From CAVSIS01 sp963814875 (GTDB lineage: Bacteria; Acidobacteriota; Thermoanaerobaculia; Thermoanaerobaculales; Sulfomarinibacteraceae), in NCBI GenBank assembly GCA_963814875.1, contig CAWFFJ010000022.1, positions 124,001-188,000 on the forward strand: 64,000 nt of DNA, in the 5' to 3' direction. Under the pieces are notes generated by a model. The model ran no database searches. It saw only the letters and a list, made by a program, of their open reading frames with translations, and was not told the DNA's origin. Shown here piece by piece: positions 24,956-32,568 of this stretch (its first letter is position 1; each line of letters begins with the position of its first letter). The translations under genes were made by a program, and so were the position numbers.

Positions 24956-25152
24956 CGGTTCTTCCTCGTAACTACTCCGTAAGGTGCCAGTGGTTCGGCC
25001 ACCCGGGGCATGCTTCGCCTTTCGTCGGCTTCAAGATACTCCCGCAGCAGCCGGGCGAGCAACGTGCTCTTCTTAAAGCCATACTGATGACAGTGCTCGT
25101 CTAAGCGTTCTAGCTCCTCTTTGCTCAGCAAGACGGTTACTCGGTGTTGCAT
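24952..25152 (-). CDS. Ribbon-helix-helix protein, probable control gene of the R-M module
   Basis: The 66-residue protein starts RVTVLLSKEELERLDEHCHQYGFKKSTLLARLLREYLE, a strand-helix-helix pattern of the CopG/Arc class, ending with a basic tail. It is transcribed first in an operon with the methyltransferase, divergent from vsr. Small DNA-binding proteins in this position often time methyltransferase and nuclease expression. The likely operator is the TGTGCA pair in the divergent promoter region. The regulatory role is inferred from context. Confidence 0.75.
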   Translation of the reverse strand: MQHRVTVLLSKEELERLDEHCHQYGFKKSTLLARLLREYLEADERRSMPRVAEPLAPYGVVTRKNR

Positions 25153-25169
25153 GGTCGCCTTTCAAACAC

Positions 25170-25195
25170 AGTATTGTGCACTTCTGTGCAGATGT
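25170..25195. promoter_or_regulatory. Direct TGTGCA repeats in the divergent promoter region
   Basis: TGTGCA occurs at 25175-25180 and 25185-25190, ten bases apart centre to centre, i.e. on the same face of DNA. The site lies 23-38 bases upstream of the ribbon-helix-helix start and about 90 upstream of vsr. Tandem hexamers one turn apart are a typical binding site for ribbon-helix-helix tetramers. Confidence 0.45.
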
Positions 25196-25275
25196 CAACA
25201 GTAGTGGGAATGCGCTTGTCCCTGCAGCTTGTGTCGCCGCCCGCAATCAGTGATGATTGTTTGGAGAGTGGTGCC

Positions 25276-25827
25276 ATGTCGTTAACGCGTTCTGAGATCA
25301 TGTCTCGGATTTGCAGCACGGACACGTCACCTGAGGTCTACCTCCGCAAGGCGCTCTGGAGAGAGGGCCTGAGGTACAGGGTCAATTACGAAACGCCGGT
25401 CTGCAAGGCCGACATTGTCTTCCCCTTAGCTCGAATTGCGGTATTTGTTGACGGATGCTACTGGCATGGCTGCCCCTTGCATTACATATTCCCCAGAACT
25501 CACCGAGAGTACTGGAAGGAAAAACTCAGGAATAACCTCGAACGAGACCGCAGGCAGACCATGGAGCTGGAGAAGGCGGGCTGGACGGTGTTGCGGGTCT
25601 GGGAACACGAGGTCTGCGAAAGCACGAGGGAGGTCGTCGACATGATTGCTGCGACAAGGCACCGCCGGCGGCGGACATCAGAACGGGATCAGCTGAGGTT
25701 AGTTGATGTCGAGCCGGTAGGTAGGAATAGAGAGCGACGGCAGGTGGAACCGCTCCGCAGCCCAGGTCATTGCGAGATTCAAGAGGTGGGTCGCGTCTCC
25801 AAAAAATGGCGTAACCGCATTACGTAG
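25276..25827 (+). CDS. vsr: Very short patch repair (Vsr) endonuclease
   Basis: ATG at 25276 (the start of SLTRSEIMSRI) gives 183 residues. Vsr motifs are clear: TSPEVYLRKALWREGLRYRV, ADIVFPLARIAVFVDGCYWHGC with the catalytic Asp and zinc-site residues, FWKEKL-like REYWKEKLRNNLERDRRQ and LEKAGWTVLRVWEHEV. Vsr nicks beside T:G mismatches left by deamination of 5-methylcytosine, offsetting the mutagenic cost of the neighbouring C5 methyltransferase. The tail after about residue 135 is longer than usual and basic, and probably read-through of lost stop sequence. It is divergent from the methyltransferase operon. Confidence 0.93.
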   Translation: MSLTRSEIMSRICSTDTSPEVYLRKALWREGLRYRVNYETPVCKADIVFPLARIAVFVDGCYWHGCPLHYIFPRTHREYWKEKLRNNLERDRRQTMELEKAGWTVLRVWEHEVCESTREVVDMIAATRHRRRRTSERDQLRLVDVEPVGRNRERRQVEPLRSPGHCEIQEVGRVSKKWRNRIT

Positions 25828-25847
25828 CGATGATGGCGTGATTTCCT

Positions 25848-25895
25848 TCGCATCGGTACCAGGTCAAGCGATTCCGGCAATCTTGGTCAAGCGAC
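25848..25895. repeat. REP-like unit related to 3985-4055
   Basis: CGGTACCAGGTCAAGCGATT and the following CCGGCAATCTTGGTC parallel the 3988-4024 unit (CGGTGCCTGGTCGGACGAT, GCGATTCCGG). The surrounding 25828-26129 stretch holds no convincing gene. Confidence 0.5.
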
Positions 25896-26129
25896 CCCGG
25901 CCGCGACAAGCGGAAAGTCCTACAGCGCCCGCGGCGCAACCTGGAGCCCCAAACCTGAAGCCCAAGGCCCGTAAACTCGTTCAAACTCACCGCACCCATG
26001 CAATAGCGCCCATCCTGTTCAACTGTACCCGAGAGCCTCGATTGTCGTACAGGTCATGAACTGAGACCCGGTTGCCGCCCCGGTGGGCCGCACTTGTTCG
26101 CTGAGGTGCGTGGATGCTCGCCCCAGTTG

Positions 26130-28845
26130 TCAGGGTCGTCGGCCAGACGGCGGACTAACGAGCTCGACAAGGGCGCCCGCCAGCGGGAAGTGCAACCAAC
26201 AGCCCTCGATCGTTAGGGCCTGCGCCTCGAGAGCTTCACGATAGGCGGCGAGCTGGCCCGCGTAGACCGCCGCCTTCGCGGGGACGCGGTCGGCGACGGT
26301 GGCGCCGGCCTTGTGGTCGACCACGACCACGCCCCCTGAAGGCAGCTCGAGCAGGAGGTCGACGGCGCCTCGCCAGCTCCCGCCACCGTGGCGCAGCCCG
26401 ACCAGCGGCATTTCCGTGAGCCAGGCCGCATCCGGGAACGCCTCGGCAACCCACGCCTCGAAGCAGCCCCCCATCTCGACGAGACCGCCCGGTTGAAGGG
26501 CATCCCCGACGCCGAAGGCTCTGAGGCTTCGTTCGGCGACGGCCAGGCGGCCTTCGGGCCTTGCTTCCCTCAACGAGGGCAGGGCCGCGAAGTACGCGTG
26601 GACCGCCTCGCCGAGCTGGCGCTCGGCGCCTTTCGCAAGCTTCACAAGTGCCGGGCGCTGGGGCTCGAGGGTGACGACCCTCATCGCCGGCTCGCCCCCC
26701 GGAAGCCCGGCCGCACTGGGGTTATGGAAGCGCGCGACGGGCTCGGCTGCACCGGCAGCAGCGGGCGCGGCGAGCCAGCTCGTGGTCTGCAGCTCGCCGG
26801 CGGCAGCGGCGCTGGTCGTCAGGCGACGCAACGTGTACGTCGTGCCCGAATCCGGCAGGTCGACGACGACGCCGTCGGCTGTGGCCGGGGCTTTGCCCTC
26901 GGGGGAAGCCGTTGGCAGCAGCGCGTTGACGCCGGGCAGGCTCCGAAGCCAGGCGTCCTTGCCGTCGGGGTGCGCGAGCACCAGCACGTCCTTCGCGCGG
27001 GTGAAGCCGACATAGAGCAGTCGAAGCGCCTCCGCGTCGTCGCGTGCGCGTGCTGCGATCCCTTCGTCGCTGGCGGCAGCGGCGTCGTCCAGAGGCGGGA
27101 ATTCGGCACGCTTCCCGAACATGCCCGCAAACCCGAAGGGCCACGGCCAGAAGCGCAGCCGCCGGCCCTCGAGTGGGTCCCCGCTACCCGGAGAGCCGCC
27201 CGTCACCTCAGGCTTCCACAGGTTGGGGTCGCGCCCGGAGTCGAGGCTGGTCAGGACCACGACCGGCCACTCGAGGCCCTTCGCGCGGTGGTAGGTGGAG
27301 ACGGTGATCGCGTCGATTCCGTACGGGGGCTTGATCGTGTCCTGCTCCGACCGGGCCAGCCCGTCGAGGTGGGTCACGAGGCCGGCAAGGGTGGGCGCCG
27401 AGCCGGACGCGGCCGCCTCGCGCTCGTACTCCCCCGCCATCGACGTCAAGGTGTCGAGGTTCGCGGCGCGCCGCGAGGGCTCGCCCCAGCGCTGGATACA
27501 GGACGCGAGGTCGAGCGCCGCCACCGCCTCGGTCAGGGCCTGCGACGGCGCCAGGCCACGGACCTCGATCGCTCGCAGGCGCCCGACAACCTCCTCGCCC
27601 TGCCAGCCGGCGGCAAACGTCTCGAGCGCGTCGCCGCCATCACTCCGCCCGGCGAGCCGGCGCAGCCGGCGCTCGAGCCAAGCCGGTGCCGGCCCCGCCG
27701 GATCGCCGTCGAGGAGGTGGAGGACGGTCGCCGCCGCCAGCGAGTCCGCAGGGTCGGCGAGCACGCGCAGGGCAGCGAGCACGACCGCGCCTTCGCGACC
27801 GGCGAGAATTCCCGGCAACTCGAGGAGCGCCGGGATCCCCCTCGCCTCGCAGGCGGCCGCGATGCCCTGGGCGTCGGAGTTCTTGCGCGCCAACACCGCA
27901 ATTTCCCGACAGGGCCGCCCGGCGGCGCGCAGGCGCGCGATTCCATCGGCGAGGCCGGCCCACTGGAGCCCCATGTTCTTCCCCTCGAGGATCCAGCGCT
28001 CCAGCGCGCCGGGCGCGGTCTCGCGGTCCGGTTCGAGCGACGCCTCGTCGCCGAAGGCCTCCCTGAAGAGGCGGCCGACGATCTCCACCAGGGCGGCGGT
28101 GCTGCGGTAGTTGCGCTTCAAGGTCTCGGGGGCGGCGCCCGCACTCCTGACGACGCCGTCGACCAGAGCCGGGTCGGCGCCGCGGAAGGCGTAGATGGCC
28201 TGCTTGGCGTCGCCGACCCACCGGCTCTCGGGAACCAGCGCACGCAGACGCTGGAAGATCGCGAGCTGGAGGGGGCTGGTGTCCTGGAACTCGTCGACGA
28301 CCACGAGTTTGAGGTCGGCGGCGAGGTGCGCGGCGTCGTCGGGGTCCTCGAGCAGCCGGAGGAGGAGAAGCTCGAGGTCGCCGTAGTCGGCGAGGCCGCG
28401 CTCTTCCTTGAACCGCGCGTACGCAGACCCGAGCTCCACAACCCTGGCGGCGAGGAGGCTGGAGAAGCGCCGAACGTCGGCGTGGAGCGCCGGCGAACGC
28501 AGCACGCGTGCGCCGAGCTCGCGCAGTGGCGCGACGGCGTCGTCGGCACCGGACTTCTTGCCGGCCGTGAGGATCGCGACATCCCGGAACTCGCGCCATT
28601 GCCGGCTGCCGCCGCCGCGGGCGAGGCTCCGAAGCTTCTTGAGTGCGTCGGCGGTCACCTTGGTGTCGTCATCGAGCCCGGCGATGACGTCGACCGCACG
28701 TTGTGCGGCGGCGGCGAGCTCGTCGAAAGTCGGGGCGCCGGGCGAGGGTCCCGCTGGTGCCATGAGGCGACACACACGCTCCGCGCCCTCGTCGAGCTGG
28801 ACGCGGAAGGCCTCGGCGGCGATCCGGTTGCCCCGCTTCGCCTCC
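26130..28845 (-). pseudogene. AddA/RecB-like UvrD helicase with C-terminal nuclease domain, 5'-truncated
   Basis: About 905 codons remain of a double-strand-break repair helicase-nuclease of the AddA type. Present in order: ADYGDLELLLLRLL, motif II LVVVDEFQDTSPLQLAIF, GDAKQAIYAFRGAD, LKRNYRS, the 2A domain with STYHRAKGLEWPVVVLTSLDS and LRLLYVGFTRAKDVLVLAH, and a PD-(D/E)XK-type nuclease RGAVDLLLEL with VVVVDHKAG near the end. The N-terminus with the Walker A motif (GxGKT) and Q motif is missing: the frame meets the RAYT unit at 28846. The remainder is not on the far side (after 30187). ATP binding is therefore lost. The intact tail suggests a recent break. Confidence 0.85.
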
Positions 28846-30112
28846 GATTTGCGGTGCCACGTACCACAACTCTCACAACTCGCTGCTGGGTGGCGAGGGC
28901 TACTCGTGGGTCGAGGGGCAGTTGACGTCGGACAGACTTCTGGACCTCGGGGCTCGCGAATGGGGCCACTTCCTACCCAGGGTTTCTGGTCATGACCTCT
29001 CGCATGCGCTCCAAGCCCGAACGGAAGCTCGGCTCTGCGAGCTGCAGCTCGAGCCCCTCGCCGAGCCACCGGCTCACCGATCCAGGCGCCTTCCCGAGGG
29101 CTGCGGCCACGTCCTTCACCGGGTGGCCCAACCACGACACCGCGAACGTGGCGAACAGGCAGCGGTACCAGGACAGGAGTCTTGACCTGCCACCGCCGGC
29201 CAGGTGCTGCCCCGGTATGCTCAACTCTGCCTCGAACACCTCGAGCACGTTCGCCAGTGACGGCCGCCGCGCCTCTTCCTCCGGCAAAGGCTGCCCCGCG
29301 AAGTCGGTGGCGTCGTCCGGCGCGTGTTCGATCGCCAACGTCTCGTCGTCCTCATCTACGGCCCTCCACCACGGCAGGTCACGCACTCCCGCGCGGAACC
29401 AGCGCTCCTCAGCCACCAACCGCAGCCGTTCCTGGTAGATCTTGCGCGCTCTCTTCGGCTCCTCGTCGTAGCACAGGAGCGCCGCACCGACATCGCAGAG
29501 CACCGGGGCGCGCAGACCGAGCAGCTCGACATGGCCCGAGGCCGGGTGATCCAGTGGGTCGTCGACCATCCGCGCCGCAACGGGGTTCAGATGGACATAG
29601 GCGATGACATGCCTGAGATACTCCGCGTCAAGCACGAGCCGGGCTTTGTACCGGCTCTGCCACAACCTCCCCTTGAGGCGGCGGTCGCGGTTGTATCCCT
29701 TTGAGTATCTGCCCTGCAGCCGAGCCATCGCATGGTGCAAAGGCATCGAGCCGGTCTGGACGACCATGTGGTAGTGGTTCGACAGCAGGCACCATGCCAG
29801 AATTCTCAGGTCGAACAGCCGCGCAACGAACGCCGCGAGCTGGACCCAGCGATCCGCCTCCCCCGGCTCGTTGAAGATGAACTCACCTCGGGCCACTCGG
29901 CAGTAGATGTGGTAGATGCCGCCAGCCACGAACACGCGTACACGCCGAGGCATAGCCTCCTCCGGTGGTCGTTGCACGCGTGGGCGGGAACGCCGTCAAG
30001 TGTACCGCAAGCACACGGCGAGACCTACTCGCTGGGCGCGGGTTCCTGCCGCAGAAGGGACTGCGTAGCACTACCTTGGGCGAATTGTGAGAGTTGTGGT
30101 ACGTGGCACCGC
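28846..30112. mobile_element. RAYT unit bordered by 28-bp inverted repeats
   Basis: GCGGTGCCACGTACCAC and the following 11 bases at 28851-28878 are repeated exactly in inverse orientation at 30085-30112, with the RAYT gene in between. The internal palindrome GGTGCCACGTACC is REP-like. RAYT genes are typically bordered by inverted REPs, which their product recognises. The unit cuts the AddA gene on its left and abuts an IS66 right end on its right. Confidence 0.8.
28973..29953 (-). CDS. REP-associated tyrosine transposase (RAYT, Y1/HUH family)
   Basis: Starting at MPRRVRVFVAGGIYHIYCRV (326 residues; an upstream ATG adds 8), the protein is a Y1 transposase: GIYHIYCRVARGEFIF, the HUH motif in LSNHYHMVVQTG, a likely catalytic Tyr in RYSKGYNRD and WQSRYKARLVLDAEYLRHVIAYVHLNP. 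The C-terminal third contains a helix-turn-helix (VKDVAAALGKAPGSVSRWL) as in long RAYTs. These enzymes cut and join single-stranded REP DNA. A decayed C-terminal relative lies at 11580-11920. Confidence 0.9.
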   Translation of the reverse strand: MPRRVRVFVAGGIYHIYCRVARGEFIFNEPGEADRWVQLAAFVARLFDLRILAWCLLSNHYHMVVQTGSMPLHHAMARLQGRYSKGYNRDRRLKGRLWQSRYKARLVLDAEYLRHVIAYVHLNPVAARMVDDPLDHPASGHVELLGLRAPVLCDVGAALLCYDEEPKRARKIYQERLRLVAEERWFRAGVRDLPWWRAVDEDDETLAIEHAPDDATDFAGQPLPEEEARRPSLANVLEVFEAELSIPGQHLAGGGRSRLLSWYRCLFATFAVSWLGHPVKDVAAALGKAPGSVSRWLGEGLELQLAEPSFRSGLERMREVMTRNPG

Positions 30113-30115
30113 CGT

Positions 30116-30187
30116 TCAACGTCCACCATCCCTCGAGCTTGACCACACTCCGCTGCTTCCGCAAGACGGGGTACGGCGAGGACTTAC
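30116..30187. repeat. Isolated right end of the IS66 element
   Basis: These 72 bases match 17205-17276, i.e. the first codons of tnpA, its leader and the right terminal repeat ending CGAGGACTTAC. The rest of that IS66 copy is gone; the RAYT unit's inverted repeat ends 3 bases before it. Confidence 0.85.
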
Positions 30188-30228
30188 CGTCTCACTTCGG
30201 ACTACTTGCGTCTTCAGCGCGAGGCCTC

Positions 30229-30241
30229 TTTTAAGCGAAAA
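30229..30241 (+). promoter_or_regulatory. TTTAAGCGAAAA motif upstream of the TetR gene
   Basis: The 12-mer TTTAAGCGAAAA (30230-30241) lies 15 bases before the regulator's start. The same 12-mer occurs at 30854-30865, 24 bases before the dehydrogenase. Two identical sites in front of a TetR gene and its neighbour suggest an operator or a shared promoter element. Confidence 0.45.
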
Positions 30242-30255
30242 GAAATTCTGCTATC

Positions 30256-30837
30256 ATGGGTGCCATGAAGCCAAAGGACGAGAAGAAACTAGATGCCATC
30301 GTGGCCGCGACCTGTCGCTTAGCCGCCGAGCGAGGGCTGTTTGGCCTGACCTTGGCCGAAATTGCCAAGGCGGCCGGCGTCGGCACCAGCACCCTCTATG
30401 TCTACTTCAGCGACAAGGTGGCGCTATTCAACGAGGTGTTTCGTCGCGCCAAGCACGAGGCGATAGATTTCTACAGCGGCGAGATCGACATCGGCACGCC
30501 ACTCAAGGCTCGGGTCCGTGGTGTCTGGAACAGAATGCTCGATCATCGCCTGCGTCGGCACGACCAAGTGAGTTTCGTGGAGCAATTTGTTGGTTCGTCC
30601 TTCATGAGCGACGAGAGCCGCGAATATAGCGTGAGACTCAGTGAAGGATTGATGCGGATCGTCGCGGAGGGGCAGGGAGCGGAGATCCTGAAAATGGTCC
30701 CCATTCCTTTCTTGACGTCGTTGTTTATCGGCTCGGTTCGTGAAACCGCACGGTTAATTCGCGCTGGGGCAATCGCCGACGCCGAAGAAAGTCGTTCGAT
30801 TGCCTTCCAACTCTGCTGGGATGCCATTCGGTCTTGA
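30256..30837 (+). CDS. TetR family transcriptional regulator
   Basis: The 193-residue protein has an N-terminal TetR helix-turn-helix: AATCRLAAERGLFGLTLAEIAKAAGVGTSTLYVYFSDK, with the typical TLYxYFxxK end. The C-terminal ligand-binding part (LEQF, SRETARLIRAGAI region) is variable and the inducer unknown. There are two possible starts, ATG 30256 and ATG 30265; neither has a good Shine-Dalgarno site, so the mRNA may be nearly leaderless. It is the first gene of a three-gene cassette with two Rossmann-fold proteins, which it probably represses. Confidence 0.92.
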   Translation: MGAMKPKDEKKLDAIVAATCRLAAERGLFGLTLAEIAKAAGVGTSTLYVYFSDKVALFNEVFRRAKHEAIDFYSGEIDIGTPLKARVRGVWNRMLDHRLRRHDQVSFVEQFVGSSFMSDESREYSVRLSEGLMRIVAEGQGAEILKMVPIPFLTSLFIGSVRETARLIRAGAIADAEESRSIAFQLCWDAIRS

Positions 30838-30853
30838 GTGTCTCTTTTTGATC

Positions 30854-30865
30854 TTTAAGCGAAAA
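30854..30865 (+). promoter_or_regulatory. Second TTTAAGCGAAAA motif, upstream of the dehydrogenase
   Basis: This is an exact second copy of the 12-mer found before the TetR gene, in the short gap between the regulator and the short-chain dehydrogenase. Its neighbourhood (AAAATTTTTT) is strongly AT-rich compared with the genes. Confidence 0.45.
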
Positions 30866-30888
30866 TTTTTTCTCCAAAGGAGAGTGCC

Positions 30889-31716
30889 ATGTCTGTTGAA
30901 ACGTCCCCTGTTGTTCTGATTACCGGTGCTTCATCAGGAATCGGTCTAGCTACCGCGAGTACTTTCATTGAACGCGGCTGGCGCATCGCCGCTACGATGC
31001 GGAATCCGGCGGATGGCGTCGAGCTGGCCAAGCACCGGCAAGTGAGGGTGCTGCAGCTCGACGTGACCGATTCTTCTTCTGTGGAGAGAGCGGTCGCCGA
31101 AACGCTGGAGCATTTCGGCAGGATTGATTCAGTCGTCAACAATGCCGGCTATGGTCTATTCGGTCCATTCGAGACAGCGAGCGACGAGCAGATTCAGCGC
31201 CAGTTCGCAACCAATGTGGATGGCGTCTTCGCGGTGACTCGCGCCGTGCTGCCGGCGATGAGGCGTCAGGGCAGCGGCACGATCATCAACGTTGCGTCCC
31301 TCGGCGGCCTGATCGCCACTCCCTTCTTCTCCCTCTACAACGCGACCAAGTTCGCCATCGTCGGATTCACCGAATCGCTGTCCTATGAACTCGCCCCGCT
31401 GGGCATTCGTGCCAAGTTCATTGCACCAGGTGGGGTAGCGACCGATTTTGCTGGCCGATCGCTCACACGGACTTTCGCAGACGGTGATCCCGCCTATGGC
31501 AACTCGCTGTCTAAGGCGATGGCAGCGTTGAATGCTCGACGCACCAACTACTCATCCCCCGAGTTCATCGCCGAGATCATCTTCGAGGCGGCGACCGACG
31601 GGGCAGATCAGGTGATGTACCTCGCTGGCCAGGATGCCGAGCAAGCCTACAGCCTGCTACGAGGCGCATCAGAGGCCCAAAAGCTGGCAATGGTGCGGCA
31701 GTACTCGGGCCTGTAA
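30889..31716 (+). CDS. Short-chain dehydrogenase/reductase (classical SDR)
   Basis: The start ATG follows AAAGGAGAG. This 275-residue protein has the classical SDR motifs: cofactor-binding TGASSGIG, NNAGYG, an active-site Ser in NVASLGG and YNATK (the YxxxK pair). Arg in TMRNP after the second strand hints at NADP(H). The long C-terminal part (TDFAGRSLTRTF, DGADQVMYLAGQDAEQAY) is like that of SDRs annotated with oxidative or drug stress. The substrate is unknown. It is downstream of the TetR gene and followed, after 50 bases, by a second Rossmann-fold protein. Confidence 0.93.
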   Translation: MSVETSPVVLITGASSGIGLATASTFIERGWRIAATMRNPADGVELAKHRQVRVLQLDVTDSSSVERAVAETLEHFGRIDSVVNNAGYGLFGPFETASDEQIQRQFATNVDGVFAVTRAVLPAMRRQGSGTIINVASLGGLIATPFFSLYNATKFAIVGFTESLSYELAPLGIRAKFIAPGGVATDFAGRSLTRTFADGDPAYGNSLSKAMAALNARRTNYSSPEFIAEIIFEAATDGADQVMYLAGQDAEQAYSLLRGASEAQKLAMVRQYSGL

Positions 31717-31766
31717 CTGCGCGTCCGTGCGTGACCCGACCATCGGATCAGGGGAGGAGCCCGAGC

Positions 31767-32408
31767 ATGACTAGCCGAACCGTCATCATTGCAGGTGCCA
31801 CCGGCCTGGTGGGCAGTGACATTCTCAACCGTCTACTGTCGGACCGAACCGTGGTTGCGGTGCATAGTCTGGGACGTAGGACGCCGACGATCCAGCATCC
31901 CAAGCTAACGGCCCATGTCGTCGATTTCTCCGCGCTGCCCACCCTGCCGCGCGCCGACGAGGTGTACTTGGCGTTGGGTACCACGATCAAGGTCGCTGGC
32001 AGTCAAGCTGCATTCCGCGCGGTCGACCATGACGCCAACCTTGCCGTGGCCACTGCGGCGCTGGCTGCCGGGGTCACAAGGGCGGGCCTGGTGAGCGCCA
32101 TGGGAGCCGACTCCAAGTCAAGGGTCTTCTACAGCCGCGTGAAGGGTGAGGTCGAGAACGCATTGGCGCAGATGCCATTCGAAGGTCTGGTCATCGCGCG
32201 CCCGTCAATGCTCGTCGGGGACCGCGAACTTCTAGGCCAGCCGACAAGGCGCGGCGAAGAAGTGGCATCCGCGCTTGGAAAGGTCCTGGGCTTCCTAATT
32301 CCCGCGAACTACAAGCCCATCGAAGCGGCAGCGGTCGCAAGGGCACTGCTGTCTGCAGTCCCGTCCGAGAAGGGCAAGAAGGTCTTGCTGTCCGGCGCGA
32401 TGTTATGA
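31767..32408 (+). CDS. NAD(P)-binding protein of the HTATIP2-like type
   Basis: ATG at 31767, after GGGGAGG, gives 213 residues. IIAGATGLVGSDIL is the nucleotide-binding loop; DEVYLALGTTIKVAGSQAAFRAVDHDAN, SAMGADSKSRVFYSRVKGEVE (YxxxK-like) and VIARPSMLVGDR are typical of the TIP30/HTATIP2-like atypical SDRs. These bind NADPH; few have known substrates. It is probably co-transcribed with the TetR and SDR genes. Confidence 0.9.
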   Translation: MTSRTVIIAGATGLVGSDILNRLLSDRTVVAVHSLGRRTPTIQHPKLTAHVVDFSALPTLPRADEVYLALGTTIKVAGSQAAFRAVDHDANLAVATAALAAGVTRAGLVSAMGADSKSRVFYSRVKGEVENALAQMPFEGLVIARPSMLVGDRELLGQPTRRGEEVASALGKVLGFLIPANYKPIEAAAVARALLSAVPSEKGKKVLLSGAML

Positions 32409-32423
32409 GCCCCAGTTGATGGG

Positions 32424-32493
32424 TGCCAGGCATGAAGACCTCCAGAAGTGACCGACTCAGGTCCATCATCGCGAGGTCTTCATGCCTGGCACT
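32424..32493. repeat. Perfect 20-bp inverted repeat (REP-like)
   Basis: GTGCCAGGCATGAAGACCTC (32424-32443) is followed, after 30 bases, by its exact complement at 32474-32493. CCAGAAGTG next to the left arm and CACTTCTGG next to the right arm overlap the arms, giving a nested second pairing. The ends carry the GTGCC/GGCAC words seen in other intergenic repeats. It could also be a terminator for the cassette upstream, but there is no T-run. Confidence 0.75.
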
Positions 32494-32568
32494 TCTGGCA
32501 TCGACGACCCCTTCAGCGCGACCACTCGCGCCAGCTCCGTGGCCTCGGCTCGATCGTAAACGTGCCAT

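Noticed and set aside
26388..28925. 845-codon plus-strand open frame
   Set aside because: Antisense of the helicase-nuclease gene, composed of Arg/Gly/Glu repeats without any motif.
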